Notes: generated from the sequence alone by a model not told the origin. Numbered from the stretch's first letter, positions 23,361-31,665 are shown. The stretch is 33,054 nucleotides of DNA from CAZCZY01 sp964503525 (GCA_964503525.1 CAZCZY010000037.1:1-33054), one strand, 5' to 3'. Made by a program: numbers and translations.

Positions 23361-24530
23361 TTACGCAAACGCGCCAAAAACACCCGCGTTGGTTTCCGCG
23401 GGCGCGCGCGACAGCGCCAAGGTTTTTTCAAAGGCTGCAATATATTGCGGCAATATTTTTTCCCAATTGAATTTAGCGGTGACAAGTGCCCTACCATTGC
23501 GGCCAAGTTCTGCGCGACGTGTGGGATTGGCTAAGAGTTCTCGCACGCGACTTGCGAGGGCATCATGATCTTTTGGATCGCTAAAAAGTAATCCGTTAAA
23601 TCCGTCAACCACCACGTCTCTAACGCCACCGACGTCAGCCACAACCACTGGTGTCTGGCAGGCGAGAGACTCGATCAGCACAATTCCAAGCGCCTCCGTT
23701 TTTGACGGGTGTACAAAAACGTCGGCGGCGCCGTATAGCTCAGGTAATTGTTCATTGGGAAGAGTGCCCAAAAAATGAACCCTATCGGAGACACCAAGTT
23801 CGCTTGCTAACTGACGATAATACTCTTGTTTTGTAGTACTCCCGCTGCCAACCAGTAAAAATTCTGCATCGGGGAGTGCCGGCAACGCGCGCAAGACCGT
23901 CGCGTAATTTTTAAGCGAAGAAAGTTTTCCGTTACCAAGGAGAATGTGCTGGTGGCGAAGGTTCCATTTTTTTCTAACTGCGGCGATAGTCTTGGCACAA
24001 TCATCGGGTGGCGAAAACCGCGTCATGTCAACGCCGGGATAGATGAGAGAGATCTTGTCGGCCTCTAGAAATTCTGCCAGGTGCGACACCACGTAGTTAC
24101 TATTGGCGAGCACCGCATCGGCCTCATGCAAAAGAATATGCCCGACCGCTTGCATATACCCCTCAACGAGCAGACGTGCCGCGGGGGTGTGTAACGTCCA
24201 ACCGTGTTGATTTATGATGAGCCGCGCCTTGGTCTCCTGTTTAAGCCAAGGGATCGCGCGTGCCTCTGGATACCCAACGCCCTGAAAAACCACCAGGTCA
24301 TAGTTGCCGTTTACAATAAAGTCCTTGATCTGTTTGTAGATCAGGGTCATGGGGCGAACAATACGCATATATTGTTGCGCCACGAGCGAACCCTGTTCGT
24401 CCTCATCCCACGGCATGATGTCTGCGGAGTGGCCGAGACGTCGCAATTCTTTAACGAGCTCCGTCTCGACACGAATAATGCCGCTCTGGAGTCGTTGCGA
24501 ATACCCGCTATGAATAAATGCTACGCGCAT
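23361..24530 (-). CDS. Glycosyltransferase family 4 protein
   Basis: 389 aa. GT-B fold: the N-terminal Rossmann half (MRVAFIHSGYSQRLQSGIIRVETELVKELRRLGH) accepts the sugar acceptor. The C-terminal half (~195-375) holds NGKLSSLKNYATVLRALPALPDAEFLLVGSG, FLGTLPNEQLPELYGAADVFVHPSKTEALGIVLIESLACQTPVV (the E-x7-E nucleotide-sugar motif) and VDGFNGLL. It probably builds glycolipid or surface polysaccharide; donor and acceptor are unknown. Convergent with the response regulator (11 bp between stops). The last ~20 residues are a loose Ala/Glu tail. Confidence 0.93.
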   Translation of the reverse strand: MRVAFIHSGYSQRLQSGIIRVETELVKELRRLGHSADIMPWDEDEQGSLVAQQYMRIVRPMTLIYKQIKDFIVNGNYDLVVFQGVGYPEARAIPWLKQETKARLIINQHGWTLHTPAARLLVEGYMQAVGHILLHEADAVLANSNYVVSHLAEFLEADKISLIYPGVDMTRFSPPDDCAKTIAAVRKKWNLRHQHILLGNGKLSSLKNYATVLRALPALPDAEFLLVGSGSTTKQEYYRQLASELGVSDRVHFLGTLPNEQLPELYGAADVFVHPSKTEALGIVLIESLACQTPVVVADVGGVRDVVVDGFNGLLFSDPKDHDALASRVRELLANPTRRAELGRNGRALVTAKFNWEKILPQYIAAFEKTLALSRAPAETNAGVFGAFA

Positions 24531-24588
24531 AAGCGTAGAAGATTAGCTCACTTTGATGGTTTTTTCAAGCGTCTTGCTTGACGTCTTG

Positions 24589-25116
24589 TTAGGCCTTATC
24601 CAAAAGCGATTGTCGCTTGGCAAAGACGGCCATAATGGTAAGCGACGCGATAGCGGCAAGTGCGACCAGAATGCCGCTGCCGATGCCCGCTTCTGGTGAT
24701 TCGCCGGGCAGAGATGTACCGTTGGCGACGGTGAGATTGTCACCGGTGCCTGTGGCGACTGCTGTAGGTGCAGCTTGCACAACTTGATTGGTTCTCCGCG
24801 GGGCTGCGACAACTGGGGTGGTTACGCGGGGAGGAGCTGTGACGGTGGGAGTTGGAGTGGGTGCTGGAACTGGGGTGGGAGTGGGCGTTGGCGTAACACT
24901 GGGCGTAGGGGCGGGTGCTGGAGTTGGTGGAGGCGGCGACGTAATAATGTCTGGAAGTGATGTTGGATTAAATGCTCCGGTTGTTACTAAAGACGTGCGT
25001 GCCTGTTGCTCACGATAATTAACAACGGCGTACGTTCCACCGCCCAATGCCACAAGGACGAGAAGGCCGATAACGAGAAGAAAAATTGTTCGCTGGCGGG
25101 AAGAAAGTTGCGCCAT
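24589..25116 (-). CDS. Membrane protein with Pro/Thr repeat linker and sorting-like C-terminus
   Basis: 175 aa. N-terminal TM (FLLVIGLLVLVALGGGTYAVV, ~12-32), a low-complexity Pro/Thr/Ala/Val stretch (~55-115, TPTPTPTPVPAPTPTP-type), then LPGES (136-140), a hydrophobic helix (GILVALAAIASLTIMAVFA, ~148-166) and a KRQ tail. Two membrane spans with a long extended outer loop make it a stalk or spacer. The LPGES-TM-KR end also resembles a sortase signal but lacks TG. Function unknown; repeats make the linker length prone to change. Confidence 0.7.
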   Translation of the reverse strand: MAQLSSRQRTIFLLVIGLLVLVALGGGTYAVVNYREQQARTSLVTTGAFNPTSLPDIITSPPPPTPAPAPTPSVTPTPTPTPVPAPTPTPTVTAPPRVTTPVVAAPRRTNQVVQAAPTAVATGTGDNLTVANGTSLPGESPEAGIGSGILVALAAIASLTIMAVFAKRQSLLDKA

Positions 25117-25252
25117 ATCTTTTCTAATACTTTGACACTCCTGGCTTACACCGTCAAATTCTGTATAACCTTTGCTACGATGATGTCCCGAACGGCGTAG
25201 TCTGTCGGTTGTTTTCGGTCGATGCCTACGGTAAGCTCTGGGGCGCTTTAAC

Positions 25253-25328
25253 GGGTCGGTAGCTCAATCGGCAGAGCAGGGGCCTCTTAAGCCCAAGGTT
25301 GTGAGTTCGATTCTCACCCGACCCACCA
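25253..25328 (+). tRNA. tRNA-Lys(CUU)
   Basis: Acceptor GGGTCGG/CCGACCC, anticodon loop CTCTTAA (CTT), T-loop TTCGATT, encoded CCA. The outermost anticodon-stem pair is a G-A mismatch (27:43). Confidence 0.93.
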
Positions 25329-25350
25329 TGAGGCTTGCTAAGATAGCTGG

Positions 25351-27111
25351 GTGTTTTTGAAGTTGACATCGGAAAAAATAGCAACGGTCGTTGGCGTGGG
25401 GCTGTCCGCCCTAATTCTTTTTGCAGCCGTATTTCCAAATAGCAACGGCCCGGCCGATCAGCCACCACCGCGTCCGTACTTTGCACCGAGTGCCACGTTT
25501 ATCGGCCGCGGCAACTTTTTTAATTTGGATGAGGTTGCCGCGGCCGATTCTGAGCCAGCAACGCTTACCACGCCCGAACAGCTTTGGACCGTCGCCGGCA
25601 CCAACACCGTCTCACTCAACTGGACTCGCTTACCACAAGCCGACAACTACCAAGTTGAGTATCGCGACAGTTCGTCCAACGCCAACAAAACGGTCGATGT
25701 AGATGTGCCTTTTTTTACTTTGCGTAACACGCGTGCCGGCACGACATATTATTTTAGGGTTCGTGCCAAACAGGGCGAACAATTAAGCAGCTTTACCGCG
25801 ACCACTGCCGTAACTCCCTCGAGTCTTCACCAAACAACGACAACAGAAAAAACAACCTTTGAAGCGGCCGCGTGGTTACCGCCAGGATTTGAGGACCCAG
25901 ATGTTCGCGCCTCATTTGAACGGGGCTGCGGCGTGCTCACCGAAGTCAATCCATTTTGGTACAACTTTTCTGCGTCTGGCGCGTTAGAGCCAAAGGGCGG
26001 TGCGCGCGCTCCCGAAGTGGTCGCGCGCGGACACCAGTGCAGCATGCGGGTGATCCCAACAATAACCAATAATTTTGACGGGGACCGCGTTACCGCATTT
26101 CTCGGCGACCCAGGAAAACAAAAACAGTTTATCGAATCAGTCGTAACGGAGATTACAAGTTATGGGTATGACGGAATCGATCTTGATTTCGAAAATGTGC
26201 ACGCCGGCGACCGTGACAAATTTACGGTATTTCTTAAAGATATTTCTGGTGCAGTGCACGCCGCCGGAAAATTAATCGAGCTTACGGGGCAAGCCAAGAA
26301 AAGTGATGGCGACAATTGGGATGGACCGGGTGCGCTAGATCTAGACGCGCTGCGTGACGATTTTGATCGGTTTAAAGTAATGACTTACGACTACTCGCGC
26401 TCCAACTCTGACCCCGGACCTTTGGCGCCGCTCCCATGGATGCAAGAAGTGTTGCGCTATTGGCGTAGTAAAGTTCCGGCCGAAAAACTTCTCACGGGAA
26501 TTCCTTTTTATGGCTACGACTGGTCGCTGACCACCGACGATGATGTTGGAATCGTGTGGGACGGCGTGCAAATGATTAAATCAAAGTACGAGTTTAAGGA
26601 TGGGTTTGATCTGGCGTCGGCCGAACCATACATCACCTACGATGATGAGCACGGTCCGCGCATTGTGTATTACCAGGACGCCGCCAGTGTTAAGCGCAAG
26701 GTAGAGACCGCCAAAGAAGCCGGGTCAGCTGGAATTGCGATTTGGCTGTTGGGATCTGAAGATCCAGCCGACTTGGCTGTGATTCGGCCGTTTACCTCCG
26801 AGACAACACGCATCGTCGAAAAGCCCCTCAATATCGGCCTCAAGATTAAGGGCCCTGAGATTTCTGTTTCTTTGACACGGTTTCCAGAAATTGCATCGGT
26901 CAAGATTGTGTATGGCCCATCCCAGGATAGGCGAACAGAAGTCGTCGAGTCCAAGTCGATCGGTTTAATTAAGCTGCCAAATTTGCAGCCCGGCGAGACG
27001 CGTTACTTAGAAGCTATAGCGTACGATGGTGCGGGGCGTGAGATTCGAAGGAGCGGGTTGGCGATTGTTGAGGCGCCGGCAACCTTTGACGATTCCAGTG
27101 ACAAACCGTAA
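25351..27111 (+). CDS. Membrane-anchored fibronectin-III/glycoside hydrolase family 18 protein
   Basis: 586 aa from GTG 25351; AAGATAGC-like -10 and no SD suggest leaderless translation. A signal anchor (~9-27) is followed by a Pro-rich linker and an FnIII domain (~70-150, TVSLNWTRLPQADNYQVEYRD, TYYFRVRAKQGEQLS). The GH18 barrel (~175-490) has VIPTITNNFDGD, DGIDLDFE (274-281, catalytic Glu281), VMTYDYSRS and GIPFYGYDW, then AIWLLGSEDP. A C-terminal beta domain (~495-575) ends the protein. The family splits beta-1,4-GlcNAc links in chitin or peptidoglycan, and this architecture resembles YaaH/spore-cortex-type enzymes. It probably acts on the cell's own wall or that of a host cell. Confidence 0.93.
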   Translation: MFLKLTSEKIATVVGVGLSALILFAAVFPNSNGPADQPPPRPYFAPSATFIGRGNFFNLDEVAAADSEPATLTTPEQLWTVAGTNTVSLNWTRLPQADNYQVEYRDSSSNANKTVDVDVPFFTLRNTRAGTTYYFRVRAKQGEQLSSFTATTAVTPSSLHQTTTTEKTTFEAAAWLPPGFEDPDVRASFERGCGVLTEVNPFWYNFSASGALEPKGGARAPEVVARGHQCSMRVIPTITNNFDGDRVTAFLGDPGKQKQFIESVVTEITSYGYDGIDLDFENVHAGDRDKFTVFLKDISGAVHAAGKLIELTGQAKKSDGDNWDGPGALDLDALRDDFDRFKVMTYDYSRSNSDPGPLAPLPWMQEVLRYWRSKVPAEKLLTGIPFYGYDWSLTTDDDVGIVWDGVQMIKSKYEFKDGFDLASAEPYITYDDEHGPRIVYYQDAASVKRKVETAKEAGSAGIAIWLLGSEDPADLAVIRPFTSETTRIVEKPLNIGLKIKGPEISVSLTRFPEIASVKIVYGPSQDRRTEVVESKSIGLIKLPNLQPGETRYLEAIAYDGAGREIRRSGLAIVEAPATFDDSSDKP

Positions 27112-27148
27112 GGTTGTGACGCGAAAGTTTTTTATTTGTTGATCTAAC

Positions 27149-27222
27149 GGCGACGTGACCGAGTGGCTAGGTAGCGCTCTGCAAAAGCGCGTACGGCGGT
27201 TCAATTCCGCCCGTCGCCTCCA
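27149..27222 (+). tRNA. tRNA-Cys(GCA)
   Basis: Acceptor GGCGACG/CGTCGCC, anticodon stem GCGCT/AGCGC with loop CTGCAAA (GCA), discriminator T, encoded CCA. Confidence 0.95.
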
Positions 27223-27244
27223 GGTAAAGAAAATACTCTTCTAA

Positions 27245-27466
27245 TTATGATTTACCCGAAACGTTTTTATGGGGATTTTTTGTCGTGAGCAAATAAACAA
27301 TTTCTAATATGCCCGCGGTATTAATTAGCAAGAGCGCAAGAAACCAAGCCAGCGAGCGGCGCCGAGCGGCACGCCAAAGAGCCAAGCCCTTCCAAATCAA
27401 AGTCCAAATGCCCAAGGGTACGAGCCAGTAGAATATTGATGGTGAAAAGGAGAAAGCTTCGGGCAT
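27245..27466 (-). CDS. DUF5652-family small membrane protein
   Basis: 73 aa. Two hydrophobic segments (YWLVPLGIWTLIWKGLALW, ~13-31, and AWFLALLLINTAGILEIVYLL, ~40-60) separated by AARRRS. The 'KG-ALW-AAR...WF-LLL-NT-GILEI-YLL' pattern is that of DUF5652 proteins, common in CPR bacteria and of unknown function. It follows the methyltransferase gene by 9 bp on the same strand. Confidence 0.85.
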   Translation of the reverse strand: MPEAFSFSPSIFYWLVPLGIWTLIWKGLALWRAARRRSLAWFLALLLINTAGILEIVYLLTTKNPHKNVSGKS

Positions 27467-27475
27467 AGTTTTTTG

Positions 27476-28006
27476 TTAGTGCTCATAAAGGTATACGTTG
27501 TCTTTTTGCTTGGCCAGTGACCAAGTCGGAAATCTGAAGCCTTTCGAGACCACCCGCGCTCCAGACGTTAATTCACGTCGTAATTTTTCCTCGAGCTTGG
27601 GCATAATGTACGAAATTCCATAGACCGTTACGACGCTGTATTTTGACAAGTTTGCTCCCCAAAAACTTTTCCAGTTAATAGTAGCGCGATCTTGTAAGCC
27701 CGCTTTTTTTATTTTTCGCCTAGACTGCCAAACTAAGAAAGGATTTGTTTCGAAGCCATCGGCCATGGCACCTGCACGAACCAATGCAATCACGATGCGT
27801 CCATCTCCAGAGCCCAGATCAACTGCACGATCACCTAGTTCTACTCTGGCAAGCTGGATCATCTGCAAGACTAATTCTGGATCTGTGGCTACGTACGGTG
27901 CTCCGCGTGCCATGGAAAAAATTAACAGGCCTAGCTGTACCATCATAAACAACAATACAGCCGCCAAAACTGCTACAAATATCGCGAGCAATAATTCAAT
28001 CAACAT
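27476..28006 (-). CDS. Membrane-anchored FAM173-like class I SAM methyltransferase
   Basis: 176 aa. An N-terminal TM helix (LLLAIFVAVLAAVLLFMMVQLGLLIF, ~5-30) leads into GAPYVATDPELVLQMIQLA, then motif I VDLGSGDGRIVIALVRAG, an acidic strand end GFETNPFLVWQSR, motif YGISYIMPKLEEKLRREL and GARVVSKGFRFPTW. The P-x-x-ATD lead and N-P-x-L-V-W motif match FAM173/ATPSC-KMT proteins, which in eukaryotes methylate a Lys of the ATP synthase c subunit. A similar membrane-protein substrate here is inference. Together with the DUF5652 gene it forms a short minus-strand unit after tRNA-Leu. Confidence 0.85.
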   Translation of the reverse strand: MLIELLLAIFVAVLAAVLLFMMVQLGLLIFSMARGAPYVATDPELVLQMIQLARVELGDRAVDLGSGDGRIVIALVRAGAMADGFETNPFLVWQSRRKIKKAGLQDRATINWKSFWGANLSKYSVVTVYGISYIMPKLEEKLRRELTSGARVVSKGFRFPTWSLAKQKDNVYLYEH

Positions 28007-28016
28007 GGAAGTTACT

Positions 28017-28102
28017 TGGTGCCCGGGGCGGGACTCGAACCCACAAGAGCTTGCGCTCGGCAGATCTTAAGTCTGCTGTGTATACCATTCCACCACCCGG
28101 GC
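28017..28102 (-). tRNA. tRNA-Leu(UAA)
   Basis: Read on minus: acceptor GCCCGGG/CCCGGGC, anticodon stem GCAGA/TCTGC with loop CTTAAGA (TAA), long variable arm (CGAGCGCAAGCTCTTG), T-loop TTCGAGT, encoded CCA. Confidence 0.96.
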
Positions 28103-28177
28103 GATATAACCCAGACTTTTTACCACGTACGCGACTTTTTCTAAATACTCCGGCCCTGTCTAATTATCCAAACGGAT

Positions 28178-28585
28178 TTATGCACTTTTCTTGGCGGCAG
28201 CTGGCGCCTTGACTACCACTTCTTCTTTTTGGGCAGCAGCGCGGCCAGATAGTTCGCGCATGTAATACAGTTTGGAGCGACGCACCTTTGCGATTTTCTT
28301 AATCTCAACTTTTTCGATCAGTGGGGAGTGCAAAAGAATTGTTCGCTCAACACCAATACCGCTGGCAATTTTTCGTACCGTTATCGTGGCGCCCAATTTT
28401 GCACGACGAACCGATTTTAAAACGATACCCTCAAATAATTGGGTACGAATCTTACCTTTTTCTACGATCCGCTGGTGCACGACAACAGTCATGCCTGGAC
28501 GAATCTCCGGTACATCAGAACGGTGTTGCTTTTGCTCTATTAGAGCGATTAATTCTTCGGCGGTTTTTACTTTTGTGGCTGCCAT
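28178..28585 (-). CDS. rplS: 50S ribosomal protein L19
   Basis: 135 aa from ATG 28585; a longer in-frame start at 28624 overlaps gmk and adds residues not found in L19. Core matches: LIEQKQHRSDVPEIRPGMTVVVHQRIVEKGKIRTQLFEGIVL, TVRKIASGIGVERTILLHSPLIEKVEI and VRRSKLYYMRELSGR. L19 sits at the 30S-50S interface. The C-terminal Ala/Lys-rich tail (~18 residues) is an extension beyond bacterial norms and is common in small genomes. Lies 13 bp after gmk on the same strand. Confidence 0.96.
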   Translation of the reverse strand: MAATKVKTAEELIALIEQKQHRSDVPEIRPGMTVVVHQRIVEKGKIRTQLFEGIVLKSVRRAKLGATITVRKIASGIGVERTILLHSPLIEKVEIKKIAKVRRSKLYYMRELSGRAAAQKEEVVVKAPAAAKKSA

Positions 28586-28598
28586 AGTGCGCGCCAGA

Positions 28599-29204
28599 TT
28601 AACGTAAGCGTCTATGCCTGTCAATCCACGTGATTAACCGCTCTAGCGCCTCGTTAAAGTGTCCCTCGCGGTTTAGAAGCACGCGGTCATATTCTCTGGA
28701 ATGTTTTTGGGCGGTACGTGCTTCGCTCAGTCGGCGTAGCAGGCGCGCACGATTCATGTCGGGATGACGTTTAAGCAGGCGTGTTCGCAAATCTTTATAA
28801 TTGCCTGGCGTCACAAACACGGAACGAACCGTAAATTTTCCAAGCCGCCTAATTTTGGCATGACCTTGTACATCGAGCACAAGGATAGGAATTTTTTTTG
28901 CAGTCTGCACGCGCTCGGCTGCAGACCGAGATGTTCCATAGTGAAACTGCAAAAACCGATCGCTTTCTAAAAAGCCACCGGCTTTTTTTAGCTTGGCAAA
29001 AGAACGCTCCGTCATAAAGACGTGTTCGCGGTGTTCGCCGCCTTTGCGTCGTTCAGGTGGACGTGTTGTGACTCCGGGAACAAATTTCAACCATTTCTTT
29101 TGCTTAACAAGTGCGTGGACCAGCGTTGACTTGCCCGCTCCCGAAGGACCGGAGACGACTATCAGCAAGGGTTTCTTTTCGGTCACGCTCGCACGGCTGC
29201 TCAT
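28599..29204 (-). CDS. gmk: Guanylate kinase
   Basis: 201 aa. Phosphorylates GMP to GDP with ATP. P-loop SGPSGAGKST (~18-27), GMP-binding VTTRPPERRKGGEHREHVFMTERSF (a divergent version of TTRpPRxGExxGxxYxF), FHYGTS, VLDVQGHAKIRR and the lid-region RLLKRHPDMNRARLLRRL. Start ATG 29204 overlaps the end of the rluD-like gene by 4 bp (ATGA), so it is translationally coupled. Confidence 0.93.
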   Translation of the reverse strand: MSSRASVTEKKPLLIVVSGPSGAGKSTLVHALVKQKKWLKFVPGVTTRPPERRKGGEHREHVFMTERSFAKLKKAGGFLESDRFLQFHYGTSRSAAERVQTAKKIPILVLDVQGHAKIRRLGKFTVRSVFVTPGNYKDLRTRLLKRHPDMNRARLLRRLSEARTAQKHSREYDRVLLNREGHFNEALERLITWIDRHRRLR

Positions 29205-29944
29205 GAGAGCGCTTCTAAAAAGTGAGCTAATTCTTTAGACAACGGTGCAGAAAACGTCACCTGCATACCACTCGCGGGGTGTGTAAAGAATACCTCTGCT
29301 GCATGTAAAAATTGCCGCGTTAATCCCATGGCACGAACCCGCTCAAGATTTTTTTTAGCGCCGTAGAGTGCATCTCCCACAATCGGAAATCCAAGTGCCT
29401 TGAGGTGGACGCGGATTTGATGTGTTCGGCCGGTTTTTGGGCGCGCCTCGAGCAGCGTCATATCACTCGTGACAAATTTTTTTACGGTTGTAAAGTTGGT
29501 GGCGGATTCACGGTACTCGGCGCGCTCAACCTCAGGCAACGTGGCCACGTCATTTGGGTGTCGCGCGACAAATGTACCTTTCTCGCCACGACGGATCGCC
29601 AGGATCGATTCTTGCTGGTCCCATTGTGGTACGCCATGTACGAGTGCAATGTATTTTTTGGTAACGGTTCTCTCCTGAAATGCTGCCTTGAGTTTTTCAA
29701 AAGCAGACTGCGTGCGGGCAATCAACATTACGCCGGAGGTGTCTTTGTCAAGGCGATGTACGATGCCCGGTCGTAATGCGTCCTCTCCCACGCCACGAAC
29801 TTCAGGAAATTTTTCTACGAGCCAATCAACGACGGTTAGGTCTTGTGTCGTTTTAGTCGGTGTTTGGTGCACGGCAATGCCAGCGGGCTTATTGATGGCG
29901 ATTAGTTCGTCGTCTTGGTGCAATATCTCGGGGGTTCGCAGCAT
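29201..29944 (-). CDS. RluA/RluD-family pseudouridine synthase
   Basis: 247 aa. Catalyses U-to-pseudouridine in rRNA or tRNA. DDELIAINKPAGIAVHQ opens the catalytic domain. GIVHRLDKDTSGVMLIART carries the catalytic Asp (HRLDxxTSG), and ARPKTGRTHQIRVHLKALGFPIVGD is motif III. It has no N-terminal S4 domain, so it resembles RluA/RluC-type short forms or a trimmed RluD; the target site cannot be told. First gene of the minus-strand run rluD-like/gmk/rplS. Confidence 0.94.
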   Translation of the reverse strand: MLRTPEILHQDDELIAINKPAGIAVHQTPTKTTQDLTVVDWLVEKFPEVRGVGEDALRPGIVHRLDKDTSGVMLIARTQSAFEKLKAAFQERTVTKKYIALVHGVPQWDQQESILAIRRGEKGTFVARHPNDVATLPEVERAEYRESATNFTTVKKFVTSDMTLLEARPKTGRTHQIRVHLKALGFPIVGDALYGAKKNLERVRAMGLTRQFLHAAEVFFTHPASGMQVTFSAPLSKELAHFLEALS

Positions 29945-29988
29945 TTTTTTGGTTTAGTCGCAAAAAAGTGTAGCATGCGTGCGTACTC

Positions 29989-30064
29989 GGGCCCGTAGCT
30001 CAGCGGTCAGAGCAGGCGGCTCATAACCGCTTAGTCGTTGGTTCGATTCCAACCGGGCCCACCA
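29989..30064 (+). tRNA. tRNA-Met or tRNA-Ile2 (CAU)
   Basis: Acceptor GGGCCCG/CGGGCCC, anticodon stem GGCGG/CCGCT with loop CTCATAA (CAT), encoded CCA. The paired acceptor end and absence of three G-C pairs in the anticodon stem argue against initiator tRNA. Elongator Met versus lysidine-modified Ile2 cannot be settled by eye. Confidence 0.9.
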
Positions 30065-30218
30065 GAGATACAGCGCTGTCGTCGCAGCTCTTGATTATGA
30101 ATTTAATATGCGGTTCTTACACAAATAGCGAGCCGAACGTAGTTTTCTCAACCGTGCGCGCACCGGTCGATGCTTACACGACTCTGAAAAGTGAACTACT
30201 GATGCTACTTTGTATAGT

Positions 30219-30905
30219 ATGGTCTATCTAAAGAAAGAATATGAGATCGCTAGAAAACTGCGCGCGCAGGGCAAATCGATACTAGTGATCGAAAAACAAG
30301 TACCGGTCGCTAGATCAACCCTTAGTTTATGGTTGAGAAATATCCCCCTAACCAAAATACAGAGGGATAGACTGATTCAAAATAAGTATAAAGCGCTGAA
30401 AAATGCTCGAAAAAAGGCGGAGCTCTGGCACCGTGGACAAAAAGCGGCGCGTCTTAAACTAGCGAAGGATCAAGCAAGGGAGACATTAAGCAAAGTGGAT
30501 TTGAAGGATAATTCTATTTTAGAGCTCGCAATGGCCATGCTTTATCTTGGGGAAGGTTTCAAAAAATCCGATGCTACGGCCTTAGGTAACTCAGATCCAG
30601 CAGTGCTTAAGATTTTTGTAAATGTACTTGCTCGTTGTTACAACGTGTCCGCAGCGACATTAAACTGTGAACTTCATTTACGCTTCGATCAAAGCGCTCC
30701 TCGTGAAAAAAAGTATTGGTCTGCGCAACTCGGCATACCTATAGAGAGATTCAAATACGTTGCATTTGATGCAAGAACAAAAAACTCGAAAACATATACC
30801 CATTATCACGGAGTGTGCACAGTACGTGCAAGCAGTGTTGCAATCCAGCGAAAACTCATTAATATTGGGAAACAGTTCACTGAAGCATTAATCGTGCGCG
30901 CATAG
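30219..30905 (+). CDS. HTH plus LAGLIDADG-like endonuclease-type protein
   Basis: 228 aa from ATG 30219 (a TTG three codons earlier is possible). N-terminal YEIARKLRAQGKSILVIEKQVPVARSTLSLWLRN reads as a helix-turn-helix. A charged helix (~55-95) joins it to ELAMAMLYLGEGFKKSDATALGNSDPAVLKIFVNVL, where LYLGEG resembles the LAGLIDADG helix and NSDP the usual following strand. Later motifs are KKYWSAQLGIP, YTHYHGVCTVRASSVAIQRKL. Similar stand-alone proteins are common in CPR genomes; they may be homing-endonuclease relatives or regulators. The stop codon TAG lies inside the tRNA-Val gene (10-bp overlap), which suggests insertion next to the tRNA. Confidence 0.75.
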   Translation: MVYLKKEYEIARKLRAQGKSILVIEKQVPVARSTLSLWLRNIPLTKIQRDRLIQNKYKALKNARKKAELWHRGQKAARLKLAKDQARETLSKVDLKDNSILELAMAMLYLGEGFKKSDATALGNSDPAVLKIFVNVLARCYNVSAATLNCELHLRFDQSAPREKKYWSAQLGIPIERFKYVAFDARTKNSKTYTHYHGVCTVRASSVAIQRKLINIGKQFTEALIVRA

Positions 30906-30975
30906 CTCAGTCTGGTTAGAGCGCCTCATTGACATTGAGGAGGTTTCCCAAGTTCGAATCTTGGTGCGCGCACCA
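30896..30975 (+). tRNA. tRNA-Val(GAC)
   Basis: Acceptor GCGCGCA/TGCGCGC, anticodon stem CCTCA/TGAGG with loop TTGACAT (GAC), T-loop TTCGAAT, encoded CCA. The variable loop appears 7 bases long, slightly more than the usual 5. The first 10 bases overlap the preceding gene. Confidence 0.92.
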
Positions 30976-31020
30976 GCAATACATTTTTAGTGTGTCACCT
31001 ACATTGCGGCAGCGTAACGT

Positions 31021-31107
31021 GGGCGCGTGGCGGAACGGCAGACGCGCTGGCCCCAGGAGCCAGTGGTTGTATAAACCGTGGAGGTTCAAATCCTCTCGCG
31101 CCCACCA
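31021..31107 (+). tRNA. tRNA-Leu(CAG)
   Basis: Acceptor GGGCGCG/CGCGCCC, anticodon stem CTGGC/GCCAG with loop CCCAGGA (CAG), long variable arm (TGGTTGTATAAACCG), encoded CCA. Confidence 0.95.
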
Positions 31108-31115
31108 GCGACTAA

Positions 31116-31139
31116 TCGCGTGCTGCCAGAGGCACGCGA
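31116..31139. other. Perfect 8-bp hairpin after tRNA-Leu
   Basis: TCGCGTGC / GCACGCGA with an 8-base loop, no U-run on either strand. It may aid tRNA 3' processing or end the convergent transcripts weakly. Confidence 0.5.
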
Positions 31140-31179
31140 CGCATTGCCAGTCTGCGATTGTTCGTGCCTACCAAAGTGC

Positions 31180-31620
31180 CTACTTAACGGTAACAGTCCC
31201 CTCCATGCCAAGACCTGTGTGGCCGGGCTCTGTACAGGTAACTTCAAAAGTGCCTGCAGTTTTTGGCGTTACCGTAATGGTTTCACTTTTACCAGCAGCC
31301 AGCGTGACGTCAATGTCAAGATCCGGCACTTGGTACGTGTGTCTGATTCTTCCGGTGTTAGAGATAGTCACTTGCTGAGCTTGTCCAACCTTTAATTCAA
31401 GATTTGTAGGAGAGAAAGAATATTCGTCCATGCGGATGGTCGGCGCACCATCGGTCGTTGTGTTTAGTTCGTCCAATGGGGGTAGGGATGTCGGCGTGGA
31501 GGTTTCTGTCGCAGGTGTTGTACTCGTGTTTATTGTAGAGGTATTGCTAGTACCTGCTTTGGTACACCCCGCCAAAAATACTACCGCTAGTGTTGCGATT
31601 GCTACTGTTGATATTTTCAT
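31180..31620 (-). CDS. Cupredoxin-domain lipoprotein
   Basis: 146 aa. Lipoprotein signal: VVFLAGC with lipid-bearing Cys19. A Thr/Ser-rich linker (~22-55) is followed by a cupredoxin domain (~60-146): MDEYSFSPTNLELKVGQAQQVTISNTG, RHTYQV and FEVTCTEPGHTGLGMEGTVTV. Type I copper ligands are all present: His94, Cys129, His134 and Met139 (C-x4-H-x4-M). It probably carries electrons or copper at the outer membrane face of the cell membrane; the partner is unknown. Convergent with tRNA-Leu. Confidence 0.93.
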   Translation of the reverse strand: MKISTVAIATLAVVFLAGCTKAGTSNTSTINTSTTPATETSTPTSLPPLDELNTTTDGAPTIRMDEYSFSPTNLELKVGQAQQVTISNTGRIRHTYQVPDLDIDVTLAAGKSETITVTPKTAGTFEVTCTEPGHTGLGMEGTVTVK

Positions 31621-31665
31621 AATAAATATTTAGCCGATTAAGTAGCTACTATTCTATCACGTCGT

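Noticed and set aside
24788..25018. Plus-strand Gly/Val-rich ORF (GVGVGVG repeats)
   Set aside because: It is the antisense shadow of the Pro/Thr repeat coding region on the minus strand.
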